DNA of 64,000 bases from Pollenia angustigena (GCA_930367215.1 OV884059.1:50624957-50688956), one strand, 5' to 3'; counted from the first letter of the stretch, positions 10,658 through 22,401 are shown. A program made the numbers and translations. The notes: generated from the sequence alone by a model not told the origin.

Positions 10658-10920
10658 CATTGCTAAAAAGTGTTTGTAGTGAGACGACATGTCTTCGTTT
10701 TTTAACGACTTCAAAACTAATCCTCTTGAGTATACCATGGAGTAGTTTTAAAACTACTCCTTAGTGGTCCAAAGGTGGGTTATATATTCCTCTGCTATGA
10801 CATCGTAATGTTAAATAGACTAGGTTTTTTCCATACGTTTGGGTTACTTTTGGACTAGTCCTGGTCCCTTGTGGACTACCCTTTACACGCGTGTTTGGAC
10901 CGGTCCTATTATTTGCAGGG
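10658..10920. mobile_element. MITE family C, right part only
   Basis: Matches the right two thirds of the complete copy at 52755-53129, ending in the same ATTATTTGCAGGG terminus. The left part is absent: the homology starts right after the gypsy LTR. It contains the internal palindrome around GGAGTAGTTTTAAAACTACTCC. Confidence 0.85.
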
Positions 10921-11269
10921 ATACAACCCAAAAAAATAGCTTTACTTTTTTGTTATACAGTTGCTTACTTTATGTATTTATGCCTGTATTCATAAAATTA
11001 TTTTAAATTTAATAAAGGCTTGAAAACCAAATTTTCTATGAAAATTTTCAACATTTTTCATTTTTCGAATTTATTATATGAGCTTAATTTCAGTTATGTA
11101 TTTTTGTAAAGCCTTTTTGTAATAGTTCTATTCCTTCAATTTTTCAGAAATGACTTTATACACTACCAGACTATTATATTGTATTTTTTTTTTTACATTT
11201 TACCTTAGCCTTCCGTTGGAAAGCAATGAGGTATATTGAATGTACAGAAAAATTTACAATTATTAGACA

Positions 11270-11334
11270 CCAGCGGAATGTAATGCATTTTCTGGCCCGC
11301 TACGGCCTTCGTCAGCATTCTTTGTGACTCACTG
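11270..11334 (-). ncRNA. Hammerhead ribozyme motif, family 2, unit 1
   Basis: On the minus strand: GAATG (stem I), CTGACGA, stem II GGCC/GGCC with loop GTAGCG, GAAA, then the palindromic AATGCATT formed with the last A of GAAA (stem III), cleavage context TTA, and CATTC closing stem I. CCAG and CTGG further out can extend stem I. Weak points: the first stem II position is A opposite A, and position 7 is C (any base is allowed). Confidence 0.65.
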
Positions 11335-11652
11335 GATAGTGTTACTTTATAAATTGAATGAATTTAACTCAACAATTTTAACAAATAGAAACTAGGAATT
11401 ATTTCCTTCCGAAGGTAACTTTATATTATATTCAACATTTTTAATTTTTCGAATTTATTCTATGAGCTAAATTTCAGTTATGTATTTTTATGAAACTTTT
11501 TTGTAATAGTTCTATTCCTTCAATTTTTCAGAAATTACTTTATACACAACCAGACTATTATATTGTATTTTCTTTTTACATTTTACCTTAGCCTTCCTTT
11601 GGAAAGCAATGAGGGATATTGAATGTACAGAAAAATTTACCATTATTAGACA

Positions 11653-11718
11653 CCAGCGGAATGTAATGCATTTTCTGGCCCGCTACGGCCGTCATCAGCA
11701 TTCTTTGTGTCTCACTGG
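11653..11718 (-). ncRNA. Hammerhead ribozyme motif, family 2, unit 2
   Basis: Same layout as unit 1 but with the consensus CTGATGA core. Stem II is GGCC/GGCC, flanked by a C-A mismatch next to the core. The GAAA box and palindromic stem III are intact. Confidence 0.7.
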
Positions 11719-12035
11719 ATAGTGTTACTTTATAAATTGAATGTATTTAACTCAACTATTTTAACAAATAGAAACTGGGATTTATTTCCTTCCGAAGGTA
11801 ACTTTATATTATATTCAACATTTTTCATTTTTCGAATTTATTCTATGAGCTAAATTTCAGTTATGTATTTTTATAAAGCTTTTATGTAATAGTTCTATTC
11901 CTTCAATTTTTCAGAAATTACTTTATACACTACCAGACTATTATATTGTATTTTCTTTTTACATTTTACCTTAGCCTTCCGTTGGAAAGCAATGAGGTAT
12001 ATTGAATGTACAGAAAAATTTACAATTATTAGACA

Positions 12036-12101
12036 CCAGCGGAATGTAATGCATTTTCTGGCCCGCTACGGCCGTCGTCAGCATTCTTTGTGTCTCACTG
12101 G
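12036..12101 (-). ncRNA. Hammerhead ribozyme motif, family 2, unit 3
   Basis: CTGACGA, GGCC/GGCC stem II, GAAA, AATGCATT palindrome and CATTC/GAATG stem I, all as in unit 2 apart from C at core position 7. Confidence 0.68.
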
Positions 12102-12418
12102 ATAGTGTTACTTTATAAATTGAATGTATTTAACTCAACTATTTTAACAAATAGAAATTGGGATTTATTTCCTTCCGAAGGTAACTTTATATTATATTCA
12201 ACATTTTTCATTTTTCGAATTTATTCTATGAGCTAAATTTCAGTTATGTATTTTTATGAAACTTTTTTGTAATAGTTCTATTCCTTCAATTTTTCAGAAA
12301 TTACTTTATACACTACCAGACTATTATATTGTATTTTCTTTTTACATTTTACCTTAGCCTTCCGTTGGAAAGCAATGAAGTATATTGAATGTACAGAAAA
12401 ATTTACAATTATTAGACA

Positions 12419-12484
12419 CCAGCGGAATGTAATGCATTTTCTGGCCCGCTACGGCCGTCGTCAGCATTCTTTGTGTCTCACTGG
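12419..12484 (-). ncRNA. Hammerhead ribozyme motif, family 2, unit 4
   Basis: Identical in its core elements to unit 3 and exactly 383 bp downstream of it. The fifth partial unit ends (about 12735) before a motif would recur. Confidence 0.68.
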
Positions 12485-12735
12485 ATAGTGTTACTTTATA
12501 AATTGAATGTATTTAACTCAACTATTTTAACAAATAGAAACTGGGAATTATTTTTTTCCGAAGGTAACTTTATATTATATTCAACATTTTTAATTTTTCA
12601 AATTTATTCTATGAGCTAAATTTCAATTATGTATTTTTATAAAGCTTTTTTTGTAGTAGTTCTATTCCTTCAATTTTTCAGAAATAACTTTATACACTAC
12701 CAGACTATTATATTGATTTTCTTTTTACATTTTAA

Positions 12736-14346
12736 TCGATATATATGTATATAATTTCGTTGTTTGTCCGGTTCTCTTTCCGCGGCTTTCTGAAGCCGTC
12801 TGACCTCGCAGAAAGATGAAACTTGGCATACGTAAAGCTCATTTGCTCCACTGGTGCAAGATGGAGCCCGATTTTTGATTTTCGGTCTGTGGGCGGTGGG
12901 CGTGGCCATTGAATAAACCGTTCACTTTTTCTTATATGTTTTGCAGGAAACTTTTGCGTTTTTCTAATGACACTTTTTATATTTAAAGCCCTCTGTCTGA
13001 GGAAGATCATAGCATTGTCAGATTCCTAATTTTCGGTCTCCGGGCTGTACATGTGGCTTATTTCATCATAAAACTCTCAATTTTGAATTATGTATGTTTT
13101 AAAGAATTTTTATATTTTCGATATGACAACATAAAATTTGTTATACTGAAAGTACTTTCTCTGCCAGAAATCATAGTGGAATCAGATTTTAATACTGCTG
13201 TTGAAAATTAGAGATAATCTTATTGTATCACATACATAATTACTAACAAATATATTGGGTTTTTGTTTTGATTTTCAAGATTTGTTTGTAAAGTGATTTA
13301 AAGAACAATCATATTCTAAGAGAAAGTAACTGTTTTTTACATTATTCTAAATGAAAAAATAATAATATTGAGTTATTGGAATTTATTCCTAATTGTGCCC
13401 ATTCGAATTGGATTGAACTACATATTTACGGTGCGTTGCGCATTTTTTAAATTATCATTAAAGGAAGAAATTATAACTACTTATTTGAAGTGAATTTATA
13501 TAATGTTATTTATAAAAGTTAAAGTTCTTTTTTTTTACAAAAATCAACTAATTAACTTAAGTCATTAATAATTTTGAAAGCTACTCAAAGTCCTCTTCAA
13601 GGAAGGTTATATTTTTTTATGTACATTCAAAAAATTGTATGCGAATTTTACGAAAAACTTTCGTTTATTATTTCGAAACACGTTTTTACGAATATTTCGT
13701 ACGATGTATGTCAGTTTTCGTTTTAAACAGAGATTTTTTCGGTGTTTGGTATCAACTGTTTCATACGTTTACATTTTACTATACTTCGGTTTGGTGGATG
13801 GTTTACAACCAGCAATATGTAAAACGCCGAGGATTTAAATCAGAGACCTTTAATATATAAAGAGTATCCAATTGTTCGTTATTTTTTCCAACCTTTTCCT
13901 ATAAAAAAAATTCCTTTAAGGGCATGGAAAGAGCTCTCCCAGTGAATGATCTGCACCCGATTCTATTTTTAAACTCATTGAAGGGACCTACAGTTTAATA
14001 CCGGCAGCGAAAGGCGAATGCAATAGCATTATTGAATTGTTTAGAAAATCTATTCGTAGATGCATGTTTGTTATAAGGTGTACCGCATCTAAGAAATGTT
14101 TTGAAGGTTGGGTCTCGCCGGTATCGAACCGAATACAACAACGACAACTTTGTCGATCCACGATGATCTGCAAATATTGATTTCTTCACTGACATTTCAA
14201 ACCTAAATTGAAGTTCTGTAGACCTTTCAAAGTAGGAGGATATAAAAAAGTCATTTATTAAAACAAATTGAGAATATGTTCGACTTTTTCATTGTATCTA
14301 CGGAATTAACATATCAAAAAATATAAAAAATTGATTACATTACTTA
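12736..14346. other. Stretch without recognised gene
   Basis: AT-rich. 12770-12910 is less AT-rich and includes GGGCGGTGGGCGTGGCC, which looks like an old repeat. Short frames at 12697-13010 (minus) and 13635-13860 (plus) show no domain. 14090-14166 holds a weak tRNA B-box-like sequence on the minus strand. Nothing firm is seen. Confidence 0.5.
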
Positions 14347-15467
14347 AGCCCTTATGACACTACATTTGTAATGCATTGTTCAAGTTTTGGTGAACAGTGC
14401 ACATATAAAGTAAAGTAAAAAATTACCAAGTGCGAAAGGTTCAGCTGTATTAAGATAAATGGCAAACTATCAAAAATTTTACTAAAGTTATCGATAAAAA
14501 ATGAAGTTATGTCAAAAAAAAATGTAAAATTGTTCAACTTAAAATTGACATTTCAAGCTTGATATATTAAAAGTGTTGCTGAATCAGCGGTTTATTGGCA
14601 AATTCAGCGATTTACCGCTTTTTGTTTTTAGGTTTCTCATAAACAAAAAGTAGGCAACATTTAATAAAATTAACAGAACAGGGAAGGCTAAGTTGTTTCA
14701 ATTGTACTTTTTTGTTGATACTTTTTAAACTTAGATTTATAATACATATTTGTGGTGTTTTTTAAGAACATAAATAAAATTAATTTCAACTAAAAAAATC
14801 TTTTAGTACAATTAGGGTAAAAAAGTACAATTTTTAAAAGTTGTTGATACAATTTTAAAAATTCTCAACGCCATCTCTGAAACAAAACCATAACAAGAGA
14901 AAAAAAAAACTAAAAAACTTTGTTTACATTTTTCATAGTTTGCTCTTTCTAGCATTTACTGTTTCTTTCCATCAATGCAATTAATGAATAAAAAATGTAG
15001 TGTCATAAAGGTGTTATGATACTTGCTATTTTTTGTATTGGATTTTTTTAGGATTGACTGAATGAAACAACAAATGCGAGAAAGAACAAGAAATACAATT
15101 TGATAAAATGTAAACAAAACAAACAATACTGCCCACGTTTTTTCCCCACAAAAAACCGCCATAAAAGCTAAAAATCGCAAAAAAAAGTTAAAAACCGTTT
15201 CTTTCGATCAAAAACTAAAAAAATTGGCAACAATGCTAACAATTAATCTGGAAATGTAAATTTCAAGTTAAAAAATTTAATATTTTTTTTGACAGTCTTA
15301 GATTATTTATCGATAACACATGTATATTTGTTTGACATTTCAGGATTTTTTATGATATAATCATACTCTTTACACTTAGTCAGTTTTCCTATGCAAATAT
15401 ATTTGCACTGTTCTCCAATTTAGAAAAAATACAAAAAATAGCAAGTATCATAACAGCTTAAGGGCTT
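14347..15467. mobile_element. Tc1/mariner-type MITE family B, hosting MITE A copy 2
   Basis: Ends are AGCCCTTATGACACTACATTT on the left and, read inward, AAGCCCTTATGACACTACATTT on the right once MITE A is removed; the shared 21 bp are perfect. TA flanks both sides (14345-14346, 15468-15469). Net length is about 668 bp, non-coding. Internal blocks near 14510-14620 resemble internal parts of family A, and the termini share TTATGAYAC, so A and B are related families. Confidence 0.85.
15008..15458. mobile_element. Tc1/mariner-type MITE family A, copy 2 (complete)
   Basis: A 451-bp element, inverse to copy 1 (5090-7371), with ends AAGGTGTTATGATACTTGC and AGCTGTTATGATACTTGC and TA on both sides (15006-15007, 15459-15460). 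It was inserted at a TA inside the right terminal repeat of MITE B, splitting GTGTCATA from AGGGCTT. No transposase is encoded. Confidence 0.9.
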
Positions 15468-17443
15468 TAAGAGTTTTTTTTCGTAGGCCTGTGTAATTTC
15501 TAATCTTTCAATATTTGGAAAAAAAAATAAAAATTTATTACATTTGCAAAACGCAAAGAAGAAGAAAAATACAAAAGCATATGAGAGAATTAATAGAAAA
15601 AAGACGTATAAGATAAAACGGGCAAAAATCGCTGACTGCAAACTGAGAAAGAATATTTGAGTTAATTTCTTATAAAGAGTTTTTTCAATAAAATGACTTA
15701 AACAAATTTGAATGCATACATATGTCTATTTTGCTAGAGAAATAAAGAGAAAACTATTCATATAAGAAATCTAAAGCCTGTTGCTCTCTTTCCCTCGAAA
15801 TATACTCTTCATTGAATTCCATATGTCTGATACAATTACTAAACATACATAATAGGTACATATCACAAAAGCAACATGTTAAAAGTTTCAACTTCTAATT
15901 AAAGATATTGACCTGCGCTCGGCAAAAAAGGGCGGCGCGTTTTCTCTTCTTTCTTTCATTCTCTGTTGTACTTTTTTTTTACGTACGTGTGCACACACAT
16001 TAAAGAGAATTTACCAACATTTACAACAACATATGTAAAATTCATACAGCGCATACAATCACAAACTGTAATGGTATAGGGTGCCGATCGCAGCTATAGA
16101 CCCAAATGAAGATTGTGTGATTTACATGTATTTTGTTTTTGGTGCAAAACATGAGAGTAAAGAATGAAACAGAAGAAACAAGTAAAAAAATATAACCGGC
16201 CAAATTCAACCACAAGGCACCCTACAAAACATAGCAAAAATGTAAATTATTGGTGGGTGCTGCTTCCGATTTGCTACCACCCGTAAAATATGAGGAGGAT
16301 CTTATCAAAACTTAATAAATCCATATCTAACCGAATTAAGTTTTATTTCTTTTTTGGTTTGTCGACTTTGAAATGAAAACGCAGCGAAAAAAATTGGACC
16401 AAAACTCTATAGTTTGTTAAGCCAGAAAAAAGGAACAAATATGCATGATTTCATCAAAACTTGATACATCTACTTCATTCTTTTCATACTAATTCAATAA
16501 ATTTTTAATTACTGGGTGGATTTCGATGAAATTTAGCGACTTAATAGAAAACAATTTAGGCTTTCAAGTTTTGGATTAATTAGAAACTTAGTGCTTGTAC
16601 ACTGGGCCAAATATGACCATCTCGAATGTGTAAATTACAATGAACTTTTTGTAAAAAGATACATCTTAGTAGAAAGCTACTTTTTTGCAAGAAGGTATTC
16701 CTTTTTGTAAAAACGTACCTTCTCCAAAATAAGTACTTTGATAAGCAAATTTTTCAAAACATACTTTTTACGGTTACTTACATTATTTTCAACATTAAAA
16801 AGATAATCGGACGGACAAATGGACAGACGGATATCTGTCTAGATATATTCTAGTGTGAGAGACGAATATGTTTTTTTATGTTTTTTTTTAATTGAATTTA
16901 TTTTTGTTTTGTATCATTTAGTCTTTTGTCAAGTGCCGAACGAGCAACAGCGTTGCGCATGTTTATTTTTTATTTATTATTTTCTCATTCTTTTCTGTTT
17001 ACAATTCAGAAGTGGGATAAAGAGCCGAGCCATCAAACAAGTGTTGTACGAACGAGAGGGAAAACCTTTTTCGGGGCACACACGCAAACGTATATACGCG
17101 TTAATATTTCGCAGTCGGTATCGGGCAAAGAACATTGTTTTTTTATACATACACGGTCGTGGTTAAGGAAATAACATTGTATGTATATGCACGCAGACTC
17201 TCTCTCGGGGATTGAGTTTTTTTTATGAACGTGTACAAACCAACGAACGTATGGAAATTACATAAAACAACGTAAATAGGAAAAAAGAGACAAGGAAACA
17301 AATTGGTTTTGAGTGATCTAGTGTTGTTGTTCAGTAACTTCGCGAAATAGTTTTTTGTGAGTGAATACATAGGTGTCTGTACATACATATGTATATACGG
17401 GACAAAAGCGGAGTGATGAAAATAATTTAACTTGAAAAATAAC
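15468..17443. other. Stretch without recognised gene; may hold the 5' LTR of the SAP element
   Basis: AT-rich; frames are short and domain-less. A degenerate GACGGACAAATGGACAGACGG string at 16812-16832 is of a kind common in fly repeats. The part right of about 16850 precedes the SAP-gypsy leader and may include its 5' LTR, but no matching 3' LTR is present to define it. Confidence 0.4.
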
Positions 17444-17448
17444 CGACG

Positions 17449-18524
17449 CACAGTAGCGCCCGTAGAGCAAACGAGGTTGCAAAAATCAAAATTTTCATGA
17501 GCACCGACGAAGTTTTGAATAAACTCATGTTATAGGAAACTTTTCAACGATTTCAAATCTGCCACTCTTAATAATATCACATTTTTAGTTTAGAAGATAT
17601 AGCCGTTCAAAGTTGACCGACTTTCGGTTTTCAAAAAAACACACAATTTTTAGTAAATTTGTTGCGATTTCAGGTGTAATATCACGAAAAATAGGTAACG
17701 AATCGCCTTATTTTTTGTTTGTATTGATTGATGCATTTATTAAATGTGTAATGATAAAAAAAAAATGAACTGTTTGCTTTGTGTTTCTCCTGGTAAATCA
17801 CTATTTAAAAACTATCCGTTTTTTCACTATTTTTCAACTTTGACGGAAAATAACAAAAATCTATATTTTTCTATATTTGCCATATTTGCAAAATCTGTTC
17901 TTTGATTATTTCTTTACATAATTCAAAAATTTTATCTGCCCGTACGTGCCCGTTTGGCTTCTAGAGGTAAAAAAGGTTAAAAAGACATGGTTGCCATACT
18001 AATATTGCGGTTTAATAAAATTCTTTAATTTGGCCCCTACAGCGCGTAGGATGCTCCTAGATGGGTCAAATGTATGACCAACCCCACTTTATTATTTATT
18101 GCCGAATTTCGGTTTTTTTAGTTATTTCAATAAACTAAACCATTTTTGAGTTACGCGAATATATGTGTGACATGGAATTACCCATATACCGAAAATACAG
18201 AAAATTGAAAAAATAAATTTAAAAAAAAAAAATTTTTTTTTTTAATTTGTTGGGTAATAATTTAGAACCCTAAAGAAAAAAAAAATAAAAACAATCTAAA
18301 AATGTAAAAATAATTTTTTTTTAGGTACCATAAAATTGATTTTTCTACTAATTTTAACTTTGATAACCCATAAGTAGGCCCCTACACAGCGTAGCACCCT
18401 TTTCAAATGCACATTTCATAGGCTGAACAGTTATCTATCATATGCTGTTTAAACGGTTCAATTACCTTATTCGGTTCAAAAGATATGATTTTTGCAACGA
18501 AAAAACTCAAATGGCGCCACTGTG
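17449..18524. mobile_element. Non-autonomous Transib-type DNA transposon
   Basis: A 1076-bp insert with inverted ends CACAGTAGCGCC (left) and CACAGTGGCGCC (right, read inward), flanked by the 5-bp duplication CGACG (17444-17448, 18525-18529). Transib elements have 5-bp GC-rich target duplications and CACWRTG-like ends, so the match is specific. After a 23-nt (left) or 22-nt (right) spacer both ends carry GCAAAAATC, like the nonamer of a recombination signal. No transposase frame is present. Confidence 0.82.
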
Positions 18525-18713
18525 CGACGGTTGGAAAAAAAAGAAACGGTATTAGAACGAATAAAAAATAAAAAAACACTGACTATCGTCACAGAGAAAA
18601 GATATAAACAACGGTACGAGTGGAAAAAATGAATGTTAGTGTGTGAAGCGAATACATAAACAAACAAACAAGTTGAGACAATAAAAAGGAAAAAAGAAAA
18701 AAAAAACGACAAA

Positions 18714-21700
18714 ATGGTTAAAATAAGTGATCTGAAGGTGGAACAGATAAAACAATTATTACGTGATCGCGACATTTCAAGTACGGGTAATCGGGCTGAG
18801 ATAATTCAGCGATGTATTGAAATGATCGGTAGTGAGGAAGTGGACGTGGTCCCTCAAGAAAATTCGTTACAATCACAAATAGACGAATTGAAAAACATGA
18901 TGCAAAGTTTAATGAGCATGGTGCAATCGAATATGGCATGTGGTGGTGCAACGGGTGCTATTGCACGTAATAATCATGTGAACAGTAACGGTAACGGTTT
19001 AACGCACGTTAACAGTAATGGTGGCGAAAACATTACAAGAGACAATATGAAGATTAGCGAAAACGAAAACGGTGTGATTGAAGATTACGGTGGTTGTGAT
19101 GAAAATATTTTAGGACACGATGTAAACGATAACGGGCATAATGTGAACGATAATTTAAACGTGGAAACGCATAATCGAAATCAAATTACTAATCGTTGTT
19201 CCTATTCAGTTAGGGAAATTTCGGAGACAATTCCTGAATTTGATCCGTCAAACGATATGTCATTGTCGGTGGAACAATTTGTCGAGAGAGTAAATACAGC
19301 TAAAACTGCGTATGAGTGGGAGGAGAAAAGTTTGATGCTGGCTGTTTACAGTAAATTAAAAGGTGTTGCGAAATTATGGTTGGATGTGTCGGAACGGGTA
19401 TACGTGAATTGGAGCGAATTGTCCACAAATTTTATTGAAGAATTCAGTTCTAAACTGGATGAGGCAGAAATGCATAAGAAAATGTGTGATGCTTATAGAA
19501 AGCCAAGTGAAAAAATATTGGACTATTGTTTTAGAATTTGCGCCATCGGTCGTAATTATAAACTTAGTGAACAGGCAATTATAAAATATACGCGCGATGG
19601 TCTAAGACACCGTGATCTACAGTCTGCTACGGCAGCCTTACGCTTTAATTCATTAAAAGACTTGCGTGAAACTTATAGTGAATATTTAAGAAACAATTCC
19701 GTCGGTAAAGCAAACCCAGAAAAAACAAATGAACGTTATAAAAATGAAGATTTAAATAATGGTAATTGTGTGTCGTATGAAAATAAAGTAATTAAATGCT
19801 ACAATTGTAACGAAAATGGTCACATATCGCCAAAGTGTCCAAAACCACAACGACGTCGTAGGTGTCGGGATTGTCAAAAAGTGCATCCTTTAAATGAGCC
19901 TGAAAATTGCGGGAAGAGAACTGTGGACGTACGAAACATACAGTCGCAGGATCACGCGTTTACGAAGAGAGTGATTTGCAATAATATTGAATTCAGCGCT
20001 TTTATAGATACGGTGAGCCAATGTAGTTTGGTACGTAAAAGGGTGGCGAAATGGTTAACTTGCCGGGTCGAGCCGTGTTCATTGAAAATAAAAGGTGTTT
20101 GTGGTGGAATAGGTTATTCCACGGCGTTTTTAGAAACTGAGATAATTGTTGACGGTGTAAATCTTAACCTCAGATTTTATATCGTTGATGACAACGTCAT
20201 CCACGAGGATATGCTGCTGGGTCAAAATGTATTTAAGGACGGAAACGTGAGAGGTGTTTTTGAGGACGGTAAATTCGAAATCAGAAATTGCGGTATTCGG
20301 CTAGCACGTATAGAGGACAACGATATCCAGTGTGGCCAAATAAACGCACAGCAAAGGGAAACCCTTGGAGAAATTATTGGTGAGTACCGTGACATATTTG
20401 CCCTAGAGTTAAGTGAAATCGGTGTTACTGATTTGGTGGAACTTCGAATCGAATTGAGTACTGATAAACCGATTGCTCAAACGCCATATCGTATCCCGGA
20501 GCCGAAGAGACGTATAGTCAATGAAATGGTGGAAGATCTTATGGCTAATGACATTATTACGAAATCTGAATCCGAATACGCAAGCCCAATAACCTTGGTT
20601 AAAAAGAAGGATGGAAGTGATCGTTTGTGTGTAGATTATCGTTTATTAAATCGACATATGTCCAAACAAATATTTCCGATGCCAAACATTGAGGAAAGGT
20701 TGCAGGATGCAAAACGTTACAAGATTTTCTCAGTATTGGACTTAAATAGTGGCTATTATCAAATACCAATAGCGCCGGACTGCCGTTAATACACCGCGTT
20801 TGTAACAACCGATGGTATATACGAATTTAAACGCATGCCCTTCGGCTTGAAGAACGCGCCAATGGTATTCCAGCGGTTAATGGCAAAGGTTAAAGAGAAG
20901 ACGATGCTTGACGACATGATCCATTATATGGATGACATTTTAATCGGCAGCCAAACCGTTGAAGAGATGTTTGAAAAACTTAAACGTATTTTTACGGCGC
21001 TTCGAACGTCCGGACTTACATTAAACCCCCGTAAATATTTGTTTTTTAAGGAAACCATAACGTTCCTTGGTTAACTCCAGATGGAATTCAACCAGGTGAA
21101 CTTCAAACGAAAGCAATTAGTAATTTTCAACGACCAACAAACGTGACTGAAATTCGTCGATTTTTGGGTTTAAGCGGATATTTCCGAAAATTTGTGCCTA
21201 GTTACGCTATCATTTCGGAGCCGCTTCGTAAGTTGTTACGGAAAGACGAGACTTTCAACTGGCAACAACCGCAAGAGAACGCGTTTAACGAGTTGAAAAT
21301 TAGTCTTACAAGTGAACCAATATTGGTAGCCTATGACGTCAACGCCGGACATCAAATTCACTCCGACGCAAGTTCAATTGGTCTAGCCGCTGTTTTGTTA
21401 CAAAATGTGGATGACGTTTGGAAACCGGTCGCCTTTTACAGTCGTTCAACGAGTACATGTGAGAGAAAGATGCATAGTTATGAACTGGAGACATTGGCCG
21501 TGGTGGAAGGTTTGGAACGTTTTTGATATTATGTTTACGGTAAGCCTGTAACAGTAATCACTGATTGTAGTGCCGTTAAAAGCGCAATGACGAAAAAGGA
21601 ACTGGTGCCACGTATCGCAAGATGGTGGTTGCGCATACAAGATTTTGACGTTCAAATCGAACATAGGTCCGAAGATAGAATGTGCCACGTTGACGCACTT

Positions 21701-21847
21701 AGCCGTGCTCCTTACGAAACTGCCCAAGAAATAGACACTGCTTCGCTTAGAATCGATAAAACAAATATCGACGACGGTGATTGGTTATTCAGTATGCAGT
21801 TGCAGGACGCTCATCTTAAGGATATTATTCAGAAAATTAACGACAAC
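18714..21847 (+). pseudogene. gag-pol of SAP-gypsy element, part 1 (Gag, PR, RT, RNase H)
   Basis: Starts 'MVKISDLKVEQIKQLLRDRD' at 18714; residues 5-38 fit a SAP DNA-binding helix pair. A probable coiled coil follows ('LQSQIDELKNMMQSL'), then Gag ('WLDVSERVYVNWSELSTNF'), a CCHC knuckle ('CYNCNENGHISPKC'), and a protease whose DTG reads DTV ('AFIDTVSQCSLV'). The RT runs 'ASPITLVKKKDGSDRLCVDY' to the active site 'YMDD'; RNase H has 'IHSDASSIG', 'YELETLAVVE' and 'VITDCSAV'. Defects: TAA at 20787, a frameshift near 21062 and TGA at 21524. The frame is then cut by the repeat array. Confidence 0.85.
21835..21847 (+). other. Target-site duplication, left copy
   Basis: AATTAACGACAAC here and at 23931-23943 bracket the hammerhead repeat array. 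Collapsing the insert rejoins the gypsy pol frame across this sequence. Confidence 0.85.
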
Positions 21848-21929
21848 TTTAATTTCAAAAGATTTTGTTATTTGTGCTTAATTCCCAGTTTTTATTCTTG
21901 ATAAAAACACTTGAAATTTATTGTTGATG

Positions 21930-21991
21930 GGATAAGCTATTCCTATGCATTTCACTGGTTGCTTAGGCCAGATCATCAGGAAACTTCATCC
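21930..21991 (-). ncRNA. Hammerhead ribozyme motif, family 1, inverted unit
   Basis: Identical in sequence to the plus-sense motif at 22340-22401 but on the minus strand. A transcript across the array in either direction would contain at least one hammerhead. Confidence 0.72.
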
Positions 21992-22339
21992 ATAAAGATT
22001 TTAGACAAACTAAAGATATTAAACCAAATAAAACTGTTAAACGTATAAGACTTATAGCAACAGTTTTACTTGTAACAATATCAAAGCTTGAACAAAATAC
22101 ATCAACAATAAAAAAGTGGGTTTATCTCGTCTTACACTCCCCACTACAATTAGTTGAAATTCTCTCAACATTAATTGTAGTTGTAAGTAGGTTAAGAAAA
22201 ACAAAATAAAAAACAAACAACAACTTACAAAAGATGTTGTCAATTAAGTGTTTTTTTAGGCCGTGCACTTGCCTGTTTATTATCAAAAAGTAATTTCAAT
22301 TTTTGGGTTTAATATCTTTAGTTTGTCTAAAATCTTTAT

Positions 22340-22401
22340 GGATGAAGTTTCCTGATGATCTGGCCTAAGCAACCAGTGAAATGCATAGGAATAGCTTATC
22401 C
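22340..22401 (+). ncRNA. Hammerhead ribozyme motif, family 1, unit 1
   Basis: Order: stem I strand (GGATGAAGTTTC), CTGATGA, stem II CTGG/CCAG with a CCTAAGCAA loop, GAAA, palindromic stem III ATGCAT (counting the last A of GAAA), cleavage context ATA, then GGAAT and TTATCC closing stem I by two short helices (GTTTC/GGAAT and GGATGA/TTATCC). The first stem II position is U opposite U, which may weaken activity. Everything else fits a type I hammerhead. Confidence 0.74.

Larger units (their letters stand above)
11038..12735 (-). repeat. 383-bp tandem array with hammerhead motifs (family 2)
   Basis: About 4.4 head-to-tail units with a period of 383 bp, judged from four hammerhead motifs spaced exactly 383 bp apart. 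Units differ by a few percent. There is no open reading frame of note. Each unit carries, on the minus strand, a type I hammerhead core. Tandem units of a few hundred bp with one ribozyme each are the hallmark of retrozymes and of hammerhead satellites. No target duplication was identified at the array ends. Confidence 0.85.

Noticed and set aside
13635..13860. Two overlapping plus-strand frames as a gene
   Set aside because: Phe/Arg-rich, no domain, overlapping in two frames of AT-rich DNA; probably chance.
14090..14166. Second tRNA-like or SINE head on the minus strand
   Set aside because: It has a GGTTCGATACC B-box-like sequence, but the T-arm pairs poorly and no A box or tail is found.
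16077..16227. Inverted TAGGGTGCC/GGCACCCTA pair as a 150-bp MITE
   Set aside because: Only 9 bp are inverted and no target duplication is seen; it may be chance.
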